A model generated the notes under the pieces. It saw nothing but the letters and a program-made list of their open reading frames with translations, did not search any database and was not told the origin of the DNA. Below, piece by piece: positions 1 through 8,256 of a DNA stretch of 11,399 bases (position 1 is the stretch's first letter; every line of letters begins with the position of its first letter). The DNA comes from Conidiobolus incongruus B7586 (Eukaryota; Entomophthoromycota; Entomophthoromycetes; Entomophthorales; Conidiobolaceae), in NCBI GenBank assembly GCA_000697335.1, contig JNEM01011179.1, positions 1-11,399 on the forward strand. The letters run 5' to 3'. The position numbers and the translations under genes are program-made.

Positions 1-1246
1 ATAAAATAAAAATGAATATATTTATGATTTTTTTAAATATTATAAATAATTTAAATAAAAAAATTTTTAATTAAAATATTATATTGTAATATATATAATA
101 TAATTTAATATTAAATATTTTAACCTATAAAATCTTGATATTTAGATTTTTTAAATTAAAATGAAAAATTATGATTAAATATATAACTGAGTTTGATAAA
201 TTATAATATATATAACTAAAAATATAACTTTTATGTCAGTTATTTCCATAAACTTAAATAATTGATATATAACGATTCAATGATACATAAATTCCCAAAA
301 CATAATAATCATAATATATATGTTAGTTTTATTGATTTATCATTGACATTATATATAATCTTTTAAAAGTTGATTTTAAATTTAAAAGATATATCTAAAA
401 TTTTGAAATTCGAGTAATAAATAGTTATAAGTATGATAATAAACTATATCAACCAATTGAATTAGTTGTAATTCTAAAAAAACAAATATATGTACATCAC
501 AGGTTATACAAATTTATTGTAAATTTTAAAATTATAAACTCTATTTTATATTCTTTTAATATCTATAAATTATTTTCTTAGTACTGATTTATGTCGATTA
601 AACCTTAATTTTATTTTAAATAAATAGGTTTAGTTATTGTATTTGAATTCTTATTTTGAACAAATCAAATAATTTGATTATTAAAATAAGAATTATAATT
701 GATTATATATGTAGTAAATTTAATATGGATAGGTAATTTGATAAAATGTATGATTATTCTGATTTATAGGTTGAATGATTATTGCGGCCCTATTGATTAA
801 ATATTTTCAATAGGAATAATTTCGGGACATTAGTTTTTTTATGTAGTTTAAATCAAATGAACTATTGTAAAAATAAATATTTGAAAATACAACATTTAGA
901 TCATTTTTGAAATAGCTATTATAATATTAAATCAATTAAGAACAATTAACAAATTTTTAAAGTGTAAGAAAATCCCTCTTGGAGAAAGGACCTGCAGATC
1001 TTATCTAAAATAAGAGCTCTAAGTCTAAATTGGGGAATTTGATAGTAAATTTATTGGAGCTTGATTTTTCCACAATTTGCATAAAATATTTTATTCATTA
1101 TATAAGATAAAAAGCTTTGGAGTATATAATATGGAATATATTATGTTCGTGTTTTTAACTATTTCAAATAATATCAACAATATATAATTATCACTTTCAT
1201 ATTAAATATAATATTGGGTTGATTTGTTTGATCTTTATTAATTTAA
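1..1246. other. AT-rich spacer downstream of the LPMO-like gene
   Basis: No coding region or RNA gene is supported here. The stretch is mostly A/T, with stops frequent in all frames. Two inverted repeats stand out: 646-694 (listed separately) and 789-796 pairing with 807-814 (CCTATTGA / TCAATAGG, 10-nt loop). A small patch of higher GC at about 971-1020 contains a 6-bp hairpin (TCTTAT / ATAAGA at 999-1015). On the minus strand an AATAAA is read at 1234-1239 (plus-strand tttatt). It could serve as a distant polyA signal for the LPMO-like gene, but such hexamers are common at this base composition. Confidence 0.6.
646..694. repeat. Nested inverted repeat (stem-loop), 12 + 8 bp
   Basis: AATTCTTATTTT at 646-657 is the exact reverse complement of AAAATAAGAATT at 683-694. 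Inside it, AATCAAAT at 663-670 is the exact reverse complement of ATTTGATT at 672-679. The whole could fold as one long interrupted hairpin or extrude as a cruciform. It may be the centre of an old miniature transposon, a chance product of AT-rich DNA, or a structural element. No flanking target-site duplication was identified. Confidence 0.6.
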
Positions 1247-1423
1247 TTAGCATTGAATCAAAGATTTAAAATTATTTTTGTTGGTATTTGTGGGGTCAGT
1301 GAATTCAAAATTGGAGTAAAGGGGATGGAATGATGGAGTGTTTTTTGAGCTACTAACAAGTTGTACAAATCCCATACACATCAAAACATCCATTGAATTG
1401 TTGTCACGGGATGGATAAATCTA

Positions 1424-2176
1424 TTAGAAACGTTCAGCGATATTGTTGAGTTCGGCTGGTACACCGTATCTTTCTGGACCAAATCCACATTCATCTCTTT
1501 GTTCAGAGCCCTTAGGACATCCGAATATACTATTTGTGGACCAGTAGCGACATTGTCCGTTCAACCCAGCTCCAAGGTCGCGGGCATCGAAAGTAGGCTT
1601 AATGGGTTCATTCTCAATTGGTTCATCACCGACAACTTTCATATCAGCACAATTGACATAATGAGCAAAAGAAGTGTTTTGCTCAGCATAGTAGATGCCA
1701 CCACCGTACCAGATCCACTGGAGGGTTACATAACCATTGGGAAGACTCTTAGGTACTGTAAACTTGGTGGTGCAGAGCCCTGAACCATTACCATTATTCT
1801 TACCCAACACTTCTTCATGTTGATCTTCTCTGCAATCAGTTTCATAGCATGAATAATGAGTAGCATGTTTATCAAAAGCAGAAGCATCGTCAGATTGGTC
1901 GAATGGAACCATAGCTAAACGAACGAAGCCACCAGGATGATTTTGTCTAAGCCAGTCGACTTGAATAGTTTCGCCTCTTCTAACTTCCCTAACTTGTGTC
2001 CAAGGCTTATCAATTTGAGAAGCAGCTCTGGGAGCATCGCAAGCAGTATCACATCCTTGACCACGCGAACAGTATCCCCACCACTTTAAATTTCCTCTAG
2101 GTTGAGGGCTGTGCAAGTTACTGTGAGCAGAAATGCCCAAGATAAAAGATATAAAAGCAACAGATTTCATCATCAT
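1424..2176 (-). CDS. Secreted LPMO-like copper enzyme (PF03067 / AA10-AA16-like fold)
   Basis: The 250-aa product is probably a lytic polysaccharide monooxygenase, a copper enzyme that cleaves chitin or cellulose oxidatively outside the cell. Residues 1-17 are a signal peptide ending ...LGISA, and cleavage leaves His18 as the mature N-terminus, as the copper 'histidine brace' requires. The second brace ligand is probably His80 in NHPGGFVR. Tyr173 in HYVNCADM lies five residues before Asp178, where the family carries its axial Phe/Tyr. Other family signs are the N-terminal HSNLHSPQPRG and the aromatic stretch LQWIWYGGG (152-160). Ten Cys are present (36, 42, 46, 110, 115, 135, 176, 209, 220, 230). 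Residues about 184-250 form a Pro/Glu linker and a small Cys-containing tail with no recognised domain. Three ATGs in a row open the frame (2176, 2173, 2170), so the exact start is unsure but the signal peptide is kept either way. No intron is needed. Substrate and exact AA family cannot be read from the sequence. Confidence 0.93.
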   Translation of the reverse strand: MMMKSVAFISFILGISAHSNLHSPQPRGNLKWWGYCSRGQGCDTACDAPRAASQIDKPWTQVREVRRGETIQVDWLRQNHPGGFVRLAMVPFDQSDDASAFDKHATHYSCYETDCREDQHEEVLGKNNGNGSGLCTTKFTVPKSLPNGYVTLQWIWYGGGIYYAEQNTSFAHYVNCADMKVVGDEPIENEPIKPTFDARDLGAGLNGQCRYWSTNSIFGCPKGSEQRDECGFGPERYGVPAELNNIAERF

Positions 2177-2208
2177 TTTTAAGACAGGTTAAAGTGAATT
2201 AATATAGA

Positions 2209-2214
2209 TATATA
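2209..2214 (-). promoter_or_regulatory. Possible TATA-like element of the LPMO-like gene
   Basis: TATATA is read on the minus strand 33 bp before the first ATG at 2176. The distance is short for a core promoter and such motifs abound in this DNA, so this is only a candidate. Confidence 0.2.
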
Positions 2215-5200
2215 CTTGAATCTACGATATAATGTGATTAAATAAAAATCAAAAATATTTCAGCAGTTGAATCAATCAAGCTGAAATGAAGTACTAAATA
2301 ATGAAAAAAACTTTGATGTAAAGGATCAACCTGAATAAGCTTATATACTATGGCAAATCCAGTAATTTAATTATAGAATGAGAAATCGATAGGAAATAAC
2401 TCTAAATGTAGAACTGATTAATTGAAATATTTAGTGCGAATCTAACTGTTATTTGATGGATCAATTTAGTTCTAATGCCAAGTGTCATAATTCAAAGGTT
2501 CATATCAACAAAAATGATTTAATTTGTTACACTTTGTGCTCCTTACTATACAACAACACTCATATTATTTTATTACGATATTAGACTATCTTCATCGTTC
2601 AGTCAATTTATTTAATAGTACTTCATATTCATTTAGTTTTATTTACTCTGTTACAGAGAGTTTGTATAATCTAATCCATCTTGCAACTCACCTTCTAGGC
2701 TAAAATAAATTGGTTTGATATTTTCATTAGGATTAAGAGTTTCAATTTGGAGGCTCTTCGAACTTTAATGTGTTTTTGATATTATACATTAAAATTTAAT
2801 TTAAAGCAATGCCTTTAATTATTTGAAAATTCTCTAAATCTGGAATTAAGTAATTTGAAATTTATTTAAATAATTTTTCAAAATTTTTTTAATATTTAAT
2901 AAGTAATTAATTTTTAATAGTAAAGAGAAGATACATACTATAAAGGTTAACATGATATTCAAAAAAATAGTTATGATTGTATGATTATTATGACGAATTA
3001 TTAAATTTAATTTTTGCCAGAAATTAGTATAGATCGACACTCCGGGTACTCAGACAATCACTTGGCAAAAATAATTTCAGCAATATCAACAAAAAAGTGT
3101 TAAATCATATTTATAAACCTATTAAATTGTAAACTAGCGAAATAATAAACTATTCTAAATTTTATTACTATGACTAAGCAAATATATTAATAATTTAAAA
3201 ATTAAAAATTTTTTTAAATACTAAAATTTAATTTGATAAGAGTTGAATTGAATTAATGTTAAACTATAATACCTAACCATAAATTATAAATAAATTATTT
3301 GATATTGTATACCATATAAATTAATAAAAATATATTATAATGATATATTCATTAGTAATTATATTTCCTTAATTTTTATAATCGTCAATTAAACTTATTA
3401 ATCATATATATTTTTAATAATGTAGATATTTTATTATATTTAAATTCTATATTAATTATTTTTAATCCAATCAAAGTGACTCAATTTATGTATTCAATTA
3501 TGATTATTAGATGTATTACTAGCAAATAAAATTCAATATTTTAGTATAGAGCAAAATACATTAAGAAACCATTCAAATGCTGAATATTAAAGATATTGAG
3601 TTCTTAATATTTACGCAAAATAATTGAATTTAAAGTGGTACTTTGATTAAAAGGAAGTTATAATGAATAAGTATTTTACTTTGAAGAATAATTTTATTAT
3701 TAATATTCAGGAATACATTATGATCAAACATTGAAATACGAACATTAAGATTTTTGACTGAGATATTGTATTTCAAGTTAGCAAAGATATAAAGCAAAGA
3801 AATTTATTGGTATATTTGAATATTGATATATAAATTAAAACTACAGAAAGTTATTCAAATCCTTGTTTGGGCAATATATATAAAAATATATCAGTAAACT
3901 AAAATATTACTCTGGAATATGCATTTGATTAAATTACAAAATAAAGTTTTAACACTAATTTCCCGAAATATATACTTGCTAATATGATAAATCCATGAAA
4001 CAAATTGCTATATACAATTTAATTTGAAACATTAAACCTATTGCTCATAGATATAATTTAAATTTGATACCAACATTATAATTGAATATAGAGAAATAAA
4101 AAATTTTAATATTCAATATTAATAAATTTAGAATTAACAAAATTGACTCTGTTTATAATTTGAAAGTATTATCTAAGTAATTAATTCTAATATCAAAATA
4201 TCTTGAGTTTTGCCATCTTTTATTCTTTGAAACCACATTTCCATTCTTTTTCCTTGTATTTGTTTTATTACTCCAATTACATATTTTTTATGATCTAGTA
4301 TATTATAGAAGTTTTTCTAATTTTAGAAAATTTTTTAAACAAGTCTTAATTTTAATTAGGGTTATTTTTATCTTATAAATATGCTATTTTAAAGATATTT
4401 ATTTAAAAATTATTAACACATGGTAGGATTATTATTGATGTATGAATAACTTAAATTTTATTATATTATAAAAGAATTATTTTAAAATTATAAATTTCTA
4501 GAAATGTTAAATTTGAGATTTTAAAATTGGGAAATCTATAATATTAGATATGCATCTGTTGGATAATTGGATATTAATGCTTGTTGTTGATTGTAGCTAG
4601 TAAATATTTTATTAATATATTTTTTTGTTTAATTTTTGTATTACTAAAATTGGTGATTGATTAACTCAACATTCCATCAATTCATTGATTCACCTATCAG
4701 TACTGGATATTTTATAGAATATAATATCAGCTGTTTTTATTTTACACTTAACGCTGTATGATCTAAATAAATATGTAGTAATATATTGTAAAATATATTT
4801 ATCTATTAATCACTTATTTTTCTATAAATCTGTATTCAAATTTTATATTATTCGTAGTTCATTAAATGTAATTGGAAAATTTGTAAGTTCTAATTACTGG
4901 TTTTCTAGATACAATGGTAATTAAAAAAGATATATGAATATAAATTGAGAATACATTTCTAGGTTGTAGACTTAAAATATTAAGTACTGAATATTTCTAA
5001 TTTTTATAATATTTATCAAATTTGCCATACAAATATAAACAACTATTTCAAATGAATATTATCTTTGTTAAAAAAATATAGAAACATCAATGTACTATAA
5101 AATGATTAAACTAATATATAAATTATTTTTTAAATAAGTATTAGATATTAGGATCGAAATCGCTATACACTTTCTTATTTTCAAATATATGATATCAATA

Positions 5201-6286
5201 TGAATTTTGATGAAACTGTGGCCCAATAGTTATATACCAAGGAATAATTTTCATCATATTCAATAAGATGACTGTAAAGATATTGTCTAGTACAAATTGA
5301 TAAGAAGGTTTCACTACGAAAAGAGTAAATGGATCTATCCTAAAAAGTTAATACTAATCAATATTTGAATTTTATCATAGTTTATCATTTTTAAAAGGTT
5401 TGAAAAATTGATACTTAGGTTTCAACAAGAAACTATTTTATAAATTCTATTGCTGGTAAAATCTATTGCGATGTTATATTGTTTTAGTAAAAAAGTATAA
5501 GATGCTTGTAGTAAGAAAGCTAACCTTATAAAATCATTCGATATTATATATATATATATTTCATAAACATATTCATTACATATTATAAATTTTACATTAT
5601 AACAAGTACAAAAATCAATATCAATCACATTAAATCCAAATTAACGATCAAAATTTTATAAATTTTGATAATAAAGTTTAGTTTTGAAACTGAATACCTG
5701 ATAAAGCTTATCATCTCTAAACAATCAACAATTGATAATCAAATTCAAAATATTTTAAATGATATAAATAAATTTCTTAATATAAATGGCTATTCAGAAT
5801 TAAAAGTTGAAATTTATTATTTCAGTATTAATTATTGAGGTAGAATATTAGTGGTTGATTATTGGTATCGAGGACCTACGCTATTTATTAAAAATACCAT
5901 CAGGAATTATAAAACAAATACTTACCGATTCAAATATTAAGAATTAGAATTTCAATCGATCCTCAGATTTATATTAAATATTTAACAATGATTGAATATT
6001 TATTATCGATCAATATGAATAAACAAATTGCAAATGAATAAAGAATTACTCCATTTATAATTTTACAAATTGAAACCTTAGTTTATTATTGCAATAACTG
6101 AAATCTAGCCAAACTAAATTTAACAATATTAATTTTTTTCAATTGAATTTGGCTCAGATACTTCAAAGATTTTGTGGCTAAGAATATAGTAAAAAAGGGC
6201 TAATGATTTGAATAACCAAATGAAACATATGAGATCACCATAGTAATTTATTTAATTCAAAATTTTGATGTACGCTAATTTTCTAA
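2215..6286. other. Long spacer with no firm gene; possible exons or relics on the minus strand
   Basis: No complete gene is seen over about 4.1 kb. Short open stretches of better-than-background composition occur on the minus strand at 2654-2764, 4173-4316 and 5184-5339, the last directly after a good splice-acceptor context. A consensus donor GTAAGT is read on the minus strand at plus-strand positions 5920-5925. Together they could be pieces of a split or decayed gene. However, with about one codon in ten a stop, roughly a dozen open stretches of 50 codons are expected by chance in the window, so none is annotated as a gene. Confidence 0.4.
5184..5339 (-). other. Possible exon or gene relic, 52 codons
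   Basis: The stretch is open for 52 codons on the minus strand and has visibly more G+C than its surroundings. Just before it the minus strand reads TATTAAC then TTTTTAG, which resembles a branch point and a 3' splice site, and the open frame begins at the next base. The peptide has mixed composition with Trp, Cys, His, Arg and acidic residues (for example TRQYLYSHLIEYDENYS), unlike the Lys/Asn/Ile-rich translations of pure spacer. There is no ATG at its start and no recognised domain. It could be an internal exon, a relic, or chance. Confidence 0.25.
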
Positions 6287-6294
6287 TATAAAAG
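6287..6294 (+). promoter_or_regulatory. TATA box of the Ser/Thr-rich protein gene
   Basis: TATAAAAG matches the core TATA consensus and lies 77 bp before the ATG at 6371. That leaves room for a 5' untranslated leader of about 50 bases. The G after the A run makes it stand out from random AT sequence. Confidence 0.5.
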
Positions 6295-6370
6295 CTATTG
6301 TTAGATCTGATATATTTAGAATATAGTTTGCATTTAAACTTGATAATAGTACTAGACTAATCAATCCAAA

Positions 6371-7105
6371 ATGAAAATTTCCGTACTTTCTATGCTATTT
6401 GCATTCACCTCGGTGACAGTTGGTCAAGGAGATGATCAACTTTTCAATGCTGGCAACTCCGGTAAAAATGCTCAATATGGAGGCTATCGCCCCCCACCTA
6501 CTAAATATGGCTACCGCCCTACTACTTGCAAAACCACCACTACCACTACCACTACCATTACTACTCCTACCACCACAACTTCTACTTCCACTTCTACCTC
6601 TAGTTCTACCTCTAGCTCTAGCTCTATCTCTACCTCTAGTTCTACCTCTAGTTCTAGCTCTATCTCTACCTCTACCTCTACCTCTACCTCTACCTCTAGC
6701 TCTACCTCTAGCTCTATCTCTACCTCTAGTTCTACCTCTAGCTCTATCTCTACCTCTAGTTCTACCTCTAGTTCTAGCTCTATCTCTAGTTCTACCTCTA
6801 CCTCTACCTCTACCTCTAGCTCTATCTCTAGTTCTACCTCTACCTCTAGCTCTATCTCTACCTCTAGTTCTACCTCTAGCTCTAGCTCTAGCTCTAGCTC
6901 TACCTCTAGTTCTACCTCTACCTCTACCTCTAGCTCTATCTCTACCTCTAGCTCTACCTCTACCTCTACTTCCACTTCTACCTCTACTTCCACTTCCACC
7001 TCTTCTTCTAGCACTTCCACTACTACATGCTCAACTAAGCCTAGACCATATAATCCATATAATCCATACGGCGGTGGCTATAATAAGTATGATATTTATG
7101 GATAA
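6371..7105 (+). CDS. Secreted Ser/Thr-rich mucin-like protein with Tyr/Pro/Gly-rich ends
   Basis: The 244-aa product starts with a signal peptide (MKISVLSMLFAFTSVTVG, about residues 1-18). A short region rich in Tyr, Pro and Gly follows (residues 36-50, with GGYRPPPTKYGYRP). Residues 55-219 are almost only Ser and Thr, with spaced Ile and one Pro. The C-terminal tail (221-244) is again Tyr/Pro/Gly/Asn-rich (RPYNPYNPYGGGY). Exactly two Cys, Cys53 and Cys220, bracket the Ser/Thr core. Such cores in secreted fungal proteins are usually heavily O-mannosylated and extended. No hydrophobic GPI-anchor tail is present, so it is probably wall-bound, mucilage or free. The start fits: A at -3, signal peptide at once, TATA box 77 bp upstream. 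The same DNA is open in other frames (6420-7187 plus, 6511-7020 minus), but those lack any secretion signal or varied sequence. Exact role unknown; adhesive or surface coat is inference. Confidence 0.85.
   Translation: MKISVLSMLFAFTSVTVGQGDDQLFNAGNSGKNAQYGGYRPPPTKYGYRPTTCKTTTTTTTTITTPTTTTSTSTSTSSSTSSSSSISTSSSTSSSSSISTSTSTSTSTSSSTSSSISTSSSTSSSISTSSSTSSSSSISSSTSTSTSTSSSISSSTSTSSSISTSSSTSSSSSSSSSTSSSTSTSTSSSISTSSSTSTSTSTSTSTSTSTSSSSTSTTTCSTKPRPYNPYNPYGGGYNKYDIYG
6581..7018 (+). repeat. TCTANY hexanucleotide array coding the Ser/Thr core
   Basis: Tandem hexamers TCTACC, TCTAGT, TCTAGC and TCTATC alternate TCT (Ser) with ACC (Thr), AGT/AGC (Ser) or ATC (Ile). The purest part starts at 6593; the edges change to TCTACT and TCCACT. 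A higher-order pattern is visible, because TCTATC (Ile) recurs and opens longer units of similar internal order, so blocks of several hexamers were duplicated together. Unit size of six keeps the reading frame whenever whole hexamers are gained or lost, so length variation between strains is likely. Confidence 0.95.
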
Positions 7106-7139
7106 TCAGTATCAATATTATTCTCAACATTATTATACT

Positions 7140-7145
7140 AATAAA
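7140..7145 (+). promoter_or_regulatory. AATAAA polyadenylation signal
   Basis: Canonical AATAAA lies 34 bases after the stop codon of the Ser/Thr-rich protein gene. The position is typical, though the hexamer is also common by chance in this DNA. Confidence 0.45.
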
Positions 7146-7970
7146 ATCAAAACTTCTATTACTTTAATCAAGATTCATGAGATCTGATCACTAAATTGAT
7201 AATTGAAATTCTATCATCTTATAAAGTTTTTTATTCGAATCATTATTTATATTTATATATGATTGTATATTATTTTTTATGAGTATATATTAATTAATTG
7301 ACACTATATCAATTTAGTTACTATAAACAATATGACCATTGTAGATATTAGCACTGCAATTATATCTACATCTTTATACAATAAATATTATAACTGGTAT
7401 TCTCTCTGCAATTTCTAACATTAAATTTCAAGGTTTGCAATTTGAAATAGCAGTCACAAGTACAATTTTGATAGAATGATCTCATCGATCAAATAATTAT
7501 TGACCATATTTTTAAATTTTTATTTGAAAAATGATCATATTTTATTAATTAGAAATATAATATTACTGAAATTCTGACAAGGATAACAATAGTAATAAAG
7601 AAATAAAATAATATTACTATGAAATTACTTATTAAGATTAATAATAACAATTAACTAGATAATTTCAATAATGTTATATATTTTGAGAATTAAAAATTTG
7701 AAAAAAAATAATTTTTTTATTTTGAATTTTTTATATATTAATATTAAATAAATTGATTGGTTAATAATCAACTTAGGTTTAAAAAATTATCACTGTTATA
7801 TTGGATACAATTATTATTATTATTATCATAGTTCAAAGTTCTATAAAATATATTGTTTTATAATATAAAATATACTATAGATACTGAAAATCAATATAAA
7901 TTCAATTTCAATGAAAATAAAAATATCAAATTATATTACATTGATTAGATCATTAAAAAATTTGATGCCT
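7146..7970. other. AT-rich spacer
   Basis: No gene or RNA is seen. A short (ATT)n run at about 7810-7826 is the only simple repeat of note. Stops are dense in all frames. Confidence 0.6.
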
Positions 7971-7977
7971 TATAAAA
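7971..7977 (+). promoter_or_regulatory. TATA box just before the GC-raised island
   Basis: TATAAAA ends 17 bases before the first base of the hairpin at 7995 and about 24 before the GC-rich part begins. That is the usual TATA-to-start spacing for an RNA polymerase II gene or a TATA-driven polymerase III gene. Confidence 0.35.
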
Positions 7978-7994
7978 TTTCAAATTTTTATATT

Positions 7995-8256
7995 CATTGT
8001 CTCGCGATAGGCAATGCTGTCCAAGGCCAAGGTGGTCAAGTCGCAAATTTCAGGGGAGCTAGTATGCCCAACGCAAGGCGGACGAGCTGAGGCGCATACA
8101 TGACTAGCTGACTGGCAAGCATGGTGCGTAAATTAGGTGTATATGCCACTATACGTGGGTCGGCAGTGATTAATTTACCGGAGTATATCTCGGCCAAGTA
8201 GTGTAAATAAAATGGGTGAATTAATTTAAATGATTTAGTATTTAAAGATTAGTTTT
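7995..8256 (+). ncRNA. Candidate structured non-coding RNA (family not recognised)
   Basis: G+C jumps here (about half of the bases from 8001 to 8165) inside DNA that is mostly A/T, a known hallmark of structured RNA genes in AT-rich genomes. Hairpins seen: CATTGTCT (7995-8002) with AGGCAATG (8009-8016), whose one imperfect pair is a U.G wobble only if the plus strand is transcribed; AGCTAGT (8057-8063) with ACTAGCT (8103-8109), continued by ATGC (8064-8067) with GCAT (8094-8097) across a bulge; CCAC/GTGG (8146-8158); and CC.GAG/CTCGG (8178-8193). The first TTTT after the TATA box and the start of the island is at 8253, a possible polymerase III stop. I found none of the conserved cores of SRP RNA, RNase P/MRP, U1-U6, U3 or 5S RNA. 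An alternative is a decayed coding segment: the minus strand is open from 8248 to 8039 (70 codons, no early ATG). Confidence 0.3.

Noticed and set aside
789-814. 8-bp perfect inverted repeat with a 10-base loop
   Set aside because: Real, but short and loose enough to be expected in such AT-rich sequence; not raised to a finding.
999-1015. 6-bp hairpin in a small patch of higher GC
   Set aside because: Too short for a call; no RNA family or terminator role can be argued in a eukaryote.
1499-1783. 94-codon frame on the plus strand
   Set aside because: It lies wholly inside the LPMO-like gene on the opposite strand and shows no domain; a shadow of coding composition.
2846-3040. 64-codon hydrophobic frame on the minus strand
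   Set aside because: It has no ATG at its start (GTG) and its Ile/Leu/Asn/Lys-rich product is what AT-rich DNA yields by chance.
5422-5628. 68-codon frame on the minus strand
   Set aside because: It is rich in Ile/Tyr from a TA repeat. About two open stretches of this length are expected by chance in the window. Noted only as a neighbour of the exon-like island at 5184-5339.
6511-7020. 169-codon Glu/Val/Leu frame on the minus strand
   Set aside because: It is the antisense shadow of the same hexamer array, with no non-repeat sequence.
6420-7187. 255-codon Leu/Pro-rich frame on the plus strand, longer than the chosen Ser/Thr frame
   Set aside because: It exists only because the hexamer array has no stops in that frame. 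It starts inside the Ser/Thr gene and has no signal peptide or varied sequence of its own. The Ser/Thr frame has a signal peptide, a TATA box and ordered ends.
8021-8051. tRNA-like A-box look-alike (GGTGGTCAAGTCG)
   Set aside because: No matching B box, anticodon stem or acceptor stem could be drawn downstream.
8184-8205. Partial match to the start of U2 snRNA (TCTCGGCC)
   Set aside because: Only eight bases agree; the branch-site-pairing and Sm-site parts of U2 are missing.
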